From the NCBI GenBank assembly GCA_951394405.1, contig OX596345.1:930001-994000 (forward strand): a stretch of DNA of 64,000 nt. Direction: 5' to 3'. This DNA comes from Coprinellus micaceus (Eukaryota > Basidiomycota > Agaricomycetes > Agaricales > Psathyrellaceae). Under the pieces are notes generated by a model that was not told the DNA's origin, ran no database searches, and saw only the letters and a program-made list of their open reading frames with translations. A program made the translations under genes and the position numbers. Positions 34,534 to 48,503 of this stretch are shown here, one piece after another. Numbering within the stretch: the first letter of the stretch is position 1; each line of letters begins with the position of its first letter.

Positions 34534-36013
34534 GCCAGGGAGAAGAGGCTGGGAAGGTAGGGAGTCCTTGGGCGATAGGAAGAACTCCTCCCCCCTTATA
34601 TTGGGGTCGGGAGCCACGCGAATAAGCGCACAAAAAGGGACTAATACCGTACACCGTATACGGCCCCATTGACCTTGCCTCTCCTACCGGAGAAGAAGCG
34701 AACCCATACCGCGTTCGAATGAACGCTATCGCCATAGATTCGAAGAATCCAGATCAAATGCGTGCTTGGCCTCATCTTCTTCGCGGATCTCGAACGCGGT
34801 CGCCAACGACAGCACACATGCACCAACCAACAGATAGAATGAAGGCTGTGAGTTCGCGAGAAGCATCAGTATGAACAATTCAAAGCCAGGAGGGGGACAT
34901 GGAAGGACTGACTTCTTAGCCCAAAAATAGACATCGTAGGCTCCCTCCCCGGCCCCCCAACTCTGCGCAAGGGATAGTGCAGGCGAGCATTTTTGAAGCT
35001 TTACGCCCAATGCAATTGAAGCTACGCACTGACATGACAGGAATCTAAGCAGGTTTCCAAAGCATGGACGTGGAGATAGGCTTTCGACCTTGGGCAATAC
35101 CTCGGAGAGTAGGGGGTATGATAGCCCACTCCTTTGTCACCATATGGCCATGGTTTGCCCATGGTGGCTTTTACGTGACACTATGCGATTGCGCCTTTTC
35201 CCTCGAAGGTTGCGATAGTCGTACTATTGATATTCGTATGGCAAGGCCTACCTTGGAGAACCTGCCTGTGACGCCTAAAGTTAGTCCACTGAGTGCCGCC
35301 TGGTTTAGACCAACCTGGAAAATCTGAAGGCCATACACCAGATGGGCCATGTTACCACTATCAGATCGGTTCGCACGTAAATGAGAGGGCATATGGGCAT
35401 ATGGAGCCCCCGCTGCCCACGACTGTAGCGTTCAAGCTCCAAGTTGCGCTCGACAGAACCTGGGGGTTAGGATAGGTTAGGATCAGCCTCCCCTCAAGCA
35501 GAAATGTCACGCACGCCCCGCGTGACCGGTTAATTGGCGCGTCAGATCTCCGCTTCACGCGCCTTGGTACTACGTAGAGCTTCAATGCGTTGGGCGGGCT
35601 TGAGAGTTGTTTAATGGTAGGTCCTAGATTAAGAGACGCCTTGGAGAGCATTTTTGAGCCGTCCACGGTCACCACTCAAGGAATCGCACAAGTGTATGCC
35701 AACGACGCTCGCATACCGGGGTCTGATGCAAAAAGGCCGGTCGCCAATTGAGTCGAATATCATTGGGGATTACACAAAGGCAATGTCCCCTATCATACAA
35801 CCCCGCCATTCGGACTCGATTGTATCCAACATCTCCTTGAACAATCGAAGAGAGCCTGAGAAAGGGCACGCGAACTGGGAACGGAAACGACGAGGCCAAA
35901 TTTCAACGTTAATAGACGTACACTCGCCGACACCTCTGTGGTATGCCGATCTTGCTGTGTTCGCAGGTAGCCTCAAAACATAGTCGGAGAGATCGAAACC
36001 CCTGGATTTTGCC
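34534..36013. other. 1.5-kb stretch without a clear gene
   Basis: It holds the OPT promoter and the region beyond the NACHT stop. A minus-strand frame around 34726-34880 (LANSQPSFYLLVGACVLSL..) could be a small protein, but I found no start or splice sites for it. A frame near 35770-35990 could be further 3' exons of the NACHT gene. Neither is called. Confidence 0.35.
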
Positions 36014-38414
36014 TCAGTATTTGCACCCATAGTCAGAGAGAGATCTCACGTTCAGCACATCGAATACTGTGAGGGACCTCTGTCCACTCTTAATGAATGA
36101 TTACAGTGAGTGACAGAGACGTGTGAATCAGCGCCCTCAGGCTCACCTTCTTGAAGATGACATCCCGGTCGTCCCACCCCCAGCTGTTGGGACTCGTGTC
36201 GGCCTAAAATATGAACTAAGCTCTCTGTACGCCATCTCAGACTAGCTGAGGTCGTACCTCTGGACCGACAAACGTTTCAACTGTTTGTATCGCAAAGTCC
36301 AAGTGCCTCTTAGCAAGGTCAAATACCCGCCTTGGGCATAAGTACCCAGCCCTGCCTTTCTCTTCCTCTTCTATTGGAATGCCGATGGGTGTATGAGGGT
36401 CAAAGGCGGGATGTTGTGGATCGATTTGAATGGCTAGCGCGAGGTGCTTCGGCCAACAGGCGAACATATATTCAGTAGCCCAGTCCTCTCGGCAGCTCCT
36501 GGCGTGGAGGGCTAGAGCTCCATCGGAAGGCCTCGACTTCACAAGGAAACGAATTCCAAGCAGCACCATATGAAGGTGGTGACGCGGCGGGAGTAATTGA
36601 GGACATGACTGCATAACATGGGAGAAGAGTGCTGCTTCGCTTGCCGTCGACATAATGGTGCCCAGAATATCGTTAATCAGAGGCCAAGGGTGTCCCACCC
36701 GAGGACATAGATCGCCGATAAGCGAGGCAATAGTCTGTGGCAGGGCTTGCCGTGGTAAGGTGTCGAGGAAAGGCCGATCGAGGCGAAAGTAGATCGCCCC
36801 AATATCGTGGAATTCTGTCGGAAAGGTCTCCCACAAATGAGTAATGATGCTGTTGAGTTCCTCTTTGAGTGCGGTCACATCGTCTTTGAACAGTTCTAAG
36901 AACTTCTCAAAGTGGTACTTTGCGAGCTGTCGATAGCACTCGCAGGTTGCAGATATGGGCCGAGGGGTTGACGCAGTCAATGAAATCCACCGGTACGACA
37001 AGTGCCCGTGGTGTATCGGGGGTGCGAACAAGTGCCCTGAGCGGGTCTCGGAGCAGAGGAAGTCACGGAGGGAGGTGTGCCAGAGCGTAACGGGTGTGCG
37101 GTCGTCGCCTGGAACTTGAATAATTGCGTGCAAAGGTACGAGCACCCTCACAACATCGACCGCCTGGATGCACAAGAGATCTGCCATTTGAGCAACGGAG
37201 AGTGATTGCTGCGTGAGGGCAACGGTGCTAAGAATTTCGAAAAAATGAGGGAGGTGGTGCGAGCGCTGCAGAACTGCTGCGTAGAGTCCGTCGAAGTCAG
37301 GGGACGCTCCCAGAATGAGGGGGAGTCGGGTGATAGGTGTGAGCCCGTCGTCAATGCATGGATCAAAGAGGAGCTTGACGATGGTCATCATAAGAATGAA
37401 GGACCCCCCGATATGCTTTACCAACTTGAACTTGTCTTCGAGGGAAGGCCATGCAACCGCGCAGGCGAGGAGGCGGCTCCGCTTCTCGCCCGCAATTACG
37501 ACGTCAAGTGCGGCGGAGATGTCGGCGTCGGATGTGTGGTCGACAAGATTGAGCAACTTGACTTGCTTCGAGGAGTTGAGTCGCCGATGAATATGATCTT
37601 CTACGCGGCTGGTGATCAGGAATCGCAAGGGAAAGCGCGGCTTCTTGTCGAAGAAGTCAAGCATGTGCTCAACGAACACAGCGATCTCTTCACGGTCTTC
37701 GCATTCATCGAGGCCGTCGAGTACGATGAGAAGGGCACCGCGACGGAGAGAGGCCACCTTGTCTTTCCAAGCAACGGCTTCGATAGGACCGTAAACAAGG
37801 CACTGGAGTTGCGCTGTGAACGATGAGGCTCCGGTGAGTAAACCCGGGTTGACCTTCACAGCGGCTTCGATCAGAGGCGCTGTTGCAGGGATTGCTGCTG
37901 CAATTTGGCTGGCTAGGGTATGGGCGAACCTAGCTATTCTGCTTCTGTCGCCAGCACCGCGAAAGAAGAAGAAGCTAGCAGCCAGGCGCCCCTTTCTGGC
38001 GAAGTAATCCGCAATTTCTTGGGCAATAGCGGACTTGCCACACCCCGCATACCCATACACCCACATGGTGTGAGGTTTATTCAGCAGGACGCTGCTGTCG
38101 ACCCATGATTGTATCTTTTTCAAGACCCCTTTCCTCGTTCCAGGAAAACACGCCGAGTTCGGCGGGGAGGTTCGACGATTGCGGGTATGGGACGTGTCGA
38201 GGATCGGGTTCAAGAGAGGGATGAGGCCTAATAAGTGTAGGACGACGCTATTAGAAAGGTATCTGTGTTCGCGGCCCACGAACGTACCTGACTCTCCGTG
38301 GCCAACTCTGATGGCAATGTGACCAACTTGCCAATGGTGAGCATCTGGGAAAACGGTTGCCCCGCTGGCCGGTCCCCCCCACATGAGCGGACCTAGTTCA
38401 CGGTGTCCGTTCAT
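36014..38414 (-). CDS. NACHT-domain STAND NTPase (copy A)
   Basis: A signal-transducing NTPase of the NACHT type, the fungal relative of NLR immune receptors. Exons 38414-38288, 38227-36258, 36203-36147 and 36088-36014 join in phase to 742 residues. The 60-bp first intron is stop-free and in frame. After a short N-terminus comes a linker (LIPLLNPILDTSHTRNRR), then CFPGTRKGVLKKIQSWVD. Walker A is GYAGCGKSAIAQ (near residue 101) and Walker B is LLIVLDGLDE. A sensor-like LRFLITSRVE follows, with VTLWHTSLRDFL further on. The last ~250 residues are helical, with no WD40, ankyrin or TPR repeats. The N-terminus is shorter than usual, so a 5' exon may be missing. The C-terminus depends on the last splice. 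Confidence 0.82.
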
Positions 38415-39204
38415 CGTCGTTCGCGGTTGGTGGGGGAGATTCAGCCACCGTGAGTCACTATAGGCGTATGATGATAAGGAATCATCAGGAGCCCACGGCC
38501 TTGGCCAGCTACTCTTCCAAGATGCAAGGACCTGATGGCTAAGCTCCCGAGGTTGCGCCTACTAACAGACAAGCGCCGGGAGAGTTCATCCTGGTTTAGG
38601 GCCTGCAGTCCCAAGAGCAAGAAAGCCAGCTCTGAGTGATGTCTCTCTGCAGCGAGTGCGAACCGGGGCGGGGGCTGCCGCGGCGGTTCTGTCGCCTGTG
38701 CGTCGGGCTGGCGGGTTGTCACTTGGCACTACTACGAGAGGGGTACATCCCAAATCCAGTGTAGAGAACCGTCAGGAGAAGAAGTCGAAGGCATGCCAAG
38801 GTGATTGTGTGGAAGCAAGCAATATGAATGACACGAACGTTCGTGGCCAGGCCGTGGGATATCAAGTTCGGTGGACTCCGGCCGCGGGCGCTTATTTCCT
38901 CTGACTCGAACACCAACACCCAAAGCTGCTAATGCAACCCGGAGATATATACGCACAACCCACGTTGGTAGACGTTGTTTTTTTTTTTTTCAGACGACCC
39001 TGAGCTGCGACACCTAAGACGCAGTTGCATACATAGGTTTACGAAAACCAACATATACCAAGGACTCGGAGCCTGGTGGTGTCCATGGATGGATATCGAT
39101 GGATCCTGATCACCAGCCAAAAATATCGGTAGAGCATTGTATGGGAGTGTTGAAGAGACCTACGCCTTGGCACCGCTCAAAACAGATGGGGTTTGTACGG
39201 TGAG
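38415..39204. other. intergenic region upstream of NACHT copy A
   Basis: A minus-strand open frame (38441-38722, Pro/Arg-rich) may contain 5' exons of the NACHT gene but has no ATG. A run of about 14 T lies near 38980. No other gene is seen. Confidence 0.35.
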
Positions 39205-40332
39205 CTACAGGTCTGACATGATCTCCCTCAGAAAACCAACCTTTGAAGGCCCTAACCTCTTGAGGGCCTCAAAGTCCTCGTCTCCTTCCTTCAAAGAAAT
39301 ACCACCAAAACCCAAGAATCCGTGCGAGAACCTAGAGAGGAACGGCCAAAATTCCGAACGACGGTAATTGTCGTCCAAGGCCGGGATGACCTCTGGTTCT
39401 AAACCGACTTCGAGCACAAGAACGCGTATCGCTGGCAGTCGTGTGTTGTAAAACAGCCGGGCCATAAAGCATGCAGGAGAACTGAGGGACAATCGTTGGA
39501 GTTGTCTGAGGGTGGTAGGAAATGTGGTGTCGACTGGCGGGAGGTAGATTGAGCGGGCGTAGGTCCCACTCTGGGTTCTGCAGTGGTCCACTTCCAAGTT
39601 CTCCAAGCTTGGAGCATGATCCAGAACTTGGGAGAGAAATTCTGGACTCTGAGAGTCGTCCTCGATCCCGTGCAACGTGAGATCGGAGAGGTGAGTGAGT
39701 GGAACTTCGTCGAGGGTTTGAAGGAGGGAAGAGTATGGCATTGTTAAATATCGTGCGGTGAATTGCTGCAGGCGGGGCGCGAGGGCTCGAATGGGCAGGC
39801 GGTGGTCGCAGGAGTAGTAGACATCGTGTGACTGCACGTTGATCTCCAGACTCCTGAGCCCCGGCCAGCACGCCTCCCTACCCTCCGAAGCGCACACTCT
39901 TCTGCCTGCTGCCGCGATCTTGACCATCCACTCGTATAGAAGGATCTGATGCGTACGATGGTCGTCGAATCGCAGACTCCTCCATCTAGAGCATCCTGCC
40001 AGGAACTCCGAGAAAGGTTTCTCCGACCCCCGGGACCAACTATGGAAGGAGATGGCCAGAGATAAAGGAAGGTCGGGTCCCGCACGACCAAACCAATTTT
40101 GCAACTGGCCCACGAAACGGGTCATGCAACCCTCGCTATCTGTCCTTGGGAGCTCGCACCTGAGAGACGTCCAGAGTTGCGGATGACCGAAAGACACGTC
40201 CTTCCAGTGCCTGCATACAGACGCGAGCTGGAGAAGGGCACTACCGTCATCCATTGGACTGTCCTCTTGCTGCGATTCGAAGATACGGGCCAGGATCTCC
40301 ACTGCTAAGTCGTTCACATGATACGGGAACAT
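39205..40332 (-). CDS. F-box protein with LRR-like C-terminus (copy 1)
   Basis: A probable substrate adaptor of an SCF ubiquitin ligase. It has one long exon. The most likely start is MFPYHVNDLAVEILARIFES, which enters directly into an F-box of the mushroom type (NDLAVEILARIFE..LLQLASVCRHWKDVSFGHPQLW). A longer frame upstream has no ATG in this phase, so a spliced 5' exon is possible. The rest has degenerate leucine-rich segments: WRSLRFDDHRTHQILL, LRSLEINVQS, LSDLTLHGIED, LENLEVDH and LQRLSLSSPACF. The stop follows FLREIMSDL. A decamer GGGCGCTTAA lies at 40473-40482. Layout and F-box sequence match copy 2 just upstream. Confidence 0.82.
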   Translation of the reverse strand: MFPYHVNDLAVEILARIFESQQEDSPMDDGSALLQLASVCRHWKDVSFGHPQLWTSLRCELPRTDSEGCMTRFVGQLQNWFGRAGPDLPLSLAISFHSWSRGSEKPFSEFLAGCSRWRSLRFDDHRTHQILLYEWMVKIAAAGRRVCASEGREACWPGLRSLEINVQSHDVYYSCDHRLPIRALAPRLQQFTARYLTMPYSSLLQTLDEVPLTHLSDLTLHGIEDDSQSPEFLSQVLDHAPSLENLEVDHCRTQSGTYARSIYLPPVDTTFPTTLRQLQRLSLSSPACFMARLFYNTRLPAIRVLVLEVGLEPEVIPALDDNYRRSEFWPFLSRFSHGFLGFGGISLKEGDEDFEALKRLGPSKVGFLREIMSDL

Positions 40333-40472
40333 TCTCGGCAAGCGTCGTACTAGTACTCTGGGGGAGCGTTGGTGCGAGTGCGGAGTGGTGGTGCTGAGCC
40401 AAGGTGCCTTCTGCCTTGCATCGTCCGTACTTGACGGTAACAAACATATCCACACATGACATTTCCCAGCCT

Positions 40473-40482
40473 GGGCGCTTAA
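40473..40482 (+). promoter_or_regulatory. recurrent decamer GGGCGCTTAA
   Basis: Exact copy upstream of F-box copy 1, within 150 bp of its likely ATG and closer if a 5' exon exists. Confidence 0.45.
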
Positions 40483-40719
40483 GTATGAACCTTGCTGGTA
40501 TCTATGCTTGTACTAACCCTCGACTTTTGCCCATTACAGTTTTGCAAATACAATGAAAGTGGCACTGCAAATTACATGAGGAGAAGGGCACTGGGAAGGC
40601 AAGAAACAACAGTAGCGATACTATAGAGCGGCGATATAAGTTAGGGTCTATATGTACAAGGTAAGCGAAAGCAACTTCTTTTAAGGCAACACTCAGTCGT
40701 GGTCCATTTCAATCAAAGT

Positions 40720-41943
40720 CTACGGTGACCCAAATGGCGTCCCCGCAAGAATATACCACGTATACGGTGCCTGTTTGAGGATAACAAACCCCGGGTTCCC
40801 CTCCTTCACTTCGACCAAGTTGTCCCCAAGGAACAACGAGAAAGTGCTAAGCTGGGGCCAAAAGTCCGGGTTCTTGCAGGGTTCCTCCAAGGTCCAATTC
40901 AGGAAGCGCGAGTACTCGCGCGGGTGGCTGCGAGTGCGGCACTTGAGCTCTATGGAGCGTAGCGCCGGGAACCGGATGTTCTGGAAGAAAGGCTTGAGGA
41001 CTGTTTCGCTGATGTCGAGGGATAGGAACTGGAGGTTGGGGTGTTCCCCGTTACATTCACGGGCGAGGTCGGGAGCAGGGTCAAAGATGGGGAAGGAGGG
41101 CGAAACCCTACTCTCGGAAACCTCCATCCTGCGTAGATTCTGCGTGTGCTTGAGAAGGAAGAGTAGAAACCCAGCAGTCCCACCGCCTTGAGCGCCGTGA
41201 ATAGAGAGGGTTGATAGACGGGACCAATGTAAGGTCCAAAGCTGTCCGACGAGCCCACTTATGGTTTGGAGGCCCGCGTAATCGATGGTGAAATTCTGGA
41301 GATTGGGAGCAAGGGGCTCGATGGGAAGGAGGGGAAAATCCAACATGTCCAGCTCAACCTCAGGGCCAAAAATCTGGAAGGTTTCGAGAAGTGGCCAACA
41401 GGGCGTATCGGGGTAGGCGACCGTGTTCCCAGCGCCTAGCAGCTTCACCGCCCAATCCCACTTCTGCCCAGGCGGCGGTCTGATACGAAGGTCCGTGAAC
41501 CGGAGAGTATTCCACTTTGAGTTTTGTGCGATGAACTGGATGAGCTGGAGAAAGCCTTCTTGGACTACCATCACCCTAAACGTGACGTGCAACGTCATAG
41601 GCAACTCCCCCGCTCTTCTAAACCACCTCTCCAGCGCCCTCACAATCCCAGGCATCCGCACCTCCCACCCCTCCTTACTCCCCGGAAGCTCGCACTGGAC
41701 GCCCGTCCAAAGCTGCGGACACCCCCTTGCGACCTCGTTCCAACGCCTGCACACAGACGCCAGTTGGAGGAGAGAGCCCCCGTCGTCCAAAACGCCTTGC
41801 TGTCGCAGCTCGAAGATGTGGCCAAGGACTTCTGCTGCGAGTTCGTTCACATAGGGAGAGGTTTTGGGGGCGTTCGAGGACATGGTGGGTGCCCTGAGGC
41901 GAGAGGTTCTGGGGGAATGGAAGAACCGGAGTAAATTAAACAT
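40720..41943 (-). CDS. F-box protein with LRR-like C-terminus (copy 2)
   Basis: A paralogue of the preceding gene, an intron-free frame of 407 residues. It starts MFNLLRFFHSPRTSRL. The F-box is VNELAAEVLGHIFELRQQG..LLQLASVCRRWNEVARGCPQLW. LRR-like segments include NTLRFTDLRIRP, LETFQIFGPEVEL, LQNFTIDYAGL, LSTLSIHGAQGG, LRRMEVSESRV and LQFLSLDISE. It ends with a hydrophobic tail (APYTWYILAGTPFGSP). The substrate is unknown; such families are expanded and fast-evolving in mushrooms. GGGCGCTTAT, one base off the decamer, lies about 65 bp upstream of the ATG. Confidence 0.87.
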   Translation of the reverse strand: MFNLLRFFHSPRTSRLRAPTMSSNAPKTSPYVNELAAEVLGHIFELRQQGVLDDGGSLLQLASVCRRWNEVARGCPQLWTGVQCELPGSKEGWEVRMPGIVRALERWFRRAGELPMTLHVTFRVMVVQEGFLQLIQFIAQNSKWNTLRFTDLRIRPPPGQKWDWAVKLLGAGNTVAYPDTPCWPLLETFQIFGPEVELDMLDFPLLPIEPLAPNLQNFTIDYAGLQTISGLVGQLWTLHWSRLSTLSIHGAQGGGTAGFLLFLLKHTQNLRRMEVSESRVSPSFPIFDPAPDLARECNGEHPNLQFLSLDISETVLKPFFQNIRFPALRSIELKCRTRSHPREYSRFLNWTLEEPCKNPDFWPQLSTFSLFLGDNLVEVKEGNPGFVILKQAPYTWYILAGTPFGSP

Positions 41944-43240
<1,297 letters not shown>

Positions 43241-43555
43241 TGCGAATTAGTTGGTGGGTTTGGGTTGGTGGTGGGCGCGAGTGACAGGGGTGGTGGTGGT
43301 GGTTGAGAGAGAGTGGTGGGCGGACGTCGAGCTCGCCGTCCCTTTATACCTACGCCTTGTTGATTTGGGGGCACGTGTCACGTGGCTCGGACAGGGGCTC
43401 TTGTGCGGAGGGAATCAACAAACGCTCGCGTCAGTGGACAACATGCGCAAACATCCGCGTCCATATATAACTGGGCTGGGGAGACTTCCGTTGCCATCTC
43501 CGTTCTTGACGCCCACCACCACCTTCGCCACCCACCACACCCACCGCTCGATCCA
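43241..43555. promoter_or_regulatory. bidirectional H2A-H2B promoter
   Basis: A 315-bp spacer between the two ATGs. A TATA-like element for H2A (plus CTTTATACC, ~43342-43350) lies about 100 bp from its ATG. One for H2B (CATATATAA, 43462-43470) lies about 90 bp from its ATG. Between them, two CACGTG E-boxes are separated by one base (43372-43377 and 43379-43384). Confidence 0.75.
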
Positions 43556-46030
<2,475 letters not shown>

Positions 46031-47761
46031 ATGCCCTCGGAGCAGTACGATCTGGAGGAGTCCCTCCTCCAAGATGATGGGAGGGACGGTCGGCAGAGGC
46101 GTCCGGCGTGGCTGAAAGACAACACTTTGCTACCATGGGCGTCCGGGGCCGGCGCTCTCTGCGCTGGCCGCGTCAAGGTCGTCCACAAGCTCGCTATCCT
46201 TGGCGCGATCCTCTTCTTCGTTCTCGTCGTCGTCTCTGTGTCCACGCGTGGTGGTCGAAAAGCCCAACAGTGGGTAAAAGACAAGGTGCATGGAAGCGAA
46301 GACTACAACCTCGACGTACCTCCGCGGTACCGCGACTTGATCGAGTTGCAGAAGAACTTCCCGCAGCATAATCTCAGCTTGCCATACCCTGAAGGAGAGA
46401 CGGGGAGATATGTGAAGTTCACGTCGCAGATCAACATGTTGGGATGGAATAATGTTTTCAACGAATTGTGTGTGCACCTGCGTTCTGTCCCCTCGCTGCG
46501 CGACTGACATGGGCGGTCTATGCTAGGTTGATGCTCACATACCTCGCCTACAAGTCTCAGCGTGGATACGTCTTCCAAGACTACGTTTGGAAACAAGACT
46601 ACTACCCATGGGAGGAATCCAAAGCCTGGGAGCTCCCATCTCGCACCCCTCTCCCTGCCCTGATCTCCGGGCCTACCGCCGGAGGGCCATGGGAGGTTGG
46701 AGACTCGGCGCCTCGCGCAATCCACCAAAAGTGGTGGGACGTCGTCTGCCCAAAGGACAAAATCAAGGTCATCTGGACGCACGAAGTCAAACGCAAGTAC
46801 GAATTGCACTGGGTGAAGACCGGGAAGCAGATCTTCGATGTATGGAACAAGATTCTCCTCGAGGACGAGGCGCAGTGCATCGAAGTCATTGCACCCCAGC
46901 GCGACGTGGAGGACTTTGGTCAAGTCTTCGACCTGTGGTTGTGGGGCACGGATAGGATATTGGATATTTGGGAGGAATTTAGGGATAGTGCGGTCAGCAG
47001 GTTGCTTGGGACGAGTGCGATCGTTCAGCGCTGCGTGGACCGTAACCTTGAGCTGTTCCGGACGCCCCAGACGTACAAGCATGATCCCTTCTCCAGGGTG
47101 TTTGCTGTCCACGTTCGGCGAGGGGATTATATCCAGGCATGCTCCAACCTGGCCAACTATAACTCGACGTTCTACAGCTGGAACCTGCTCCCGTACCTGC
47201 CCGACCGCTTTGGACCACTGCCTGGAGGAGAGCCGGGAAAAAATACGCCAGAGAACACCAAGGAGTACTTCAAGCACTGCTTGCCCGAGAAGGAAGCTAT
47301 AATCGAGAAAATCAACGACGCTCGGGACGAATGGGAGAAAGAGGTTTTTGGTGAGTTCATCATACCCAAGTGGCAGGGCTATGCACGATACTGACTGATG
47401 CATCGACAGGATCTCACTTGAAAGGACAGCACTTCCTCAACGTTCTGTACATCCTGACCAACGCCAAATCAGCGTGGCTTGACGACTTCATCCACCAGCT
47501 GCAGAACAGCCATGGGTGGAAGATCATCACGAGCCACGATATGGTGTTTGGCGACTCGCAGGAGAAGGATGTGGGGATGGCTGTGGATATGGATCTGGCG
47601 CGGAGATCGGCCATGTTTATGGGCAATGGGGTACGTTCGCCTGCGTATATCACTAAGGGGCCGGTACTGACCGTTTTCTGTAGTGGAGTTCCTTCACGAG
47701 CAACATTCTTCACCGACGGCTGGTTGACGGTAAAATCCCTATTAGCAACCGTTTCTTCTAG
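46031..47761 (+). CDS. O-fucosyltransferase-like type II membrane protein (copy 1)
   Basis: A Golgi-type membrane protein of the GT-B O-fucosyltransferase superfamily, in a mushroom-expanded branch. Exons 46031-46467, 46527-47350, 47410-47630 and 47684-47761 join in phase to 519 residues. A cytosolic N-terminus of ~50 residues precedes one span (KLAILGAILFFVLVVVSVS). The luminal part begins PPRYRDLIELQKNFPQHNLS. Motifs include GRYVKFTSQINMLGWNN, a FAVHVRRGDY box (the H-x-R-R-x-D signature of fucosyltransferases), GEPGKNTPEN and VDMDLARRSAMFMGNG. The end WSSFTSNILHRRLVDGKIP is the typical C-terminal motif. Acceptor and donor are not known. Tandem with copy 2. Confidence 0.85.
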
Positions 47762-48503
47762 TCCACGAACTCCTGGAGTTTGACCTACGCCACTTCTCGC
47801 TTTGTATTGCACCATTTCTGGGAGCCAGTGTTGTCCAATAGATACCAAATGTTGTATACCCGGGTGTAGACCACTCCTAGTTTCCTACGCCGCAAAATCG
47901 CCTGTTGTAAATTATCTTACACGACTACACAGTACCTAATAAGTAGAAGTTCAGTATTCAGTCGCTATTTGGGTGCATCGAGCGAGTTCGAGACTGCCTT
48001 GGCCTTGATCATTCCAACAGGCGTGGGTCGTAGCCATCGTGGCCCTGGGATCAGTCACCCGATGCAACGAATCACATCGTTTTTCTTTACTTCCACCACT
48101 CAACGTCCGACGGGTAAGGTTATTTTACAGCTTTCCGATGTCGTTACGGTGTGGACCAAAATACCCCAAATTCGGTTCCACCTTTAGGTCGTTTGCCCTC
48201 GTCTCCAAGGGGCGGCTTTTCTCGACTGGAGTGACAATGTGGGCGCCTAATCCGTGGAACGCCGGCCCCATTGTCACCGGGAAGCTTGGTAGGCGTTGAG
48301 CGCTGGTGGCTCTACGCGGAGAAACCTTGCCACTTACGGGGATTCGATGCCGCCGTATTAAGTTTGGTCGATTTCATCGAGAACTTCTTGCTCCATGGGA
48401 CCATCATAATGCCTCCTCGGCATGATGCAGGGAGGTTATAATACTTGAGACACTGCGGAAGACTGCTCTGCTTTTTTCGCTTACCCTTCACCTCCAGCCC
48501 CCC
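47762..48503. other. intergenic region between the paralogues
   Basis: About 740 bp: 3' flank of copy 1 and promoter of copy 2. No gene is supported. Confidence 0.4.

Noticed and set aside
38970..38992. Run of about 14 T ending in CAG, resembling a splice acceptor
   Set aside because: No coding exon follows on the plus strand; treated as a homopolymer tract.
46303..47403. 366-codon minus-strand open frame opposite the O-fucosyltransferase-like gene
   Set aside because: The plus strand has a spliced, family-supported gene. The opposite frame is open because of codon-position GC bias; no domain is seen and the paralogue's opposite frame is not maintained over the same span.
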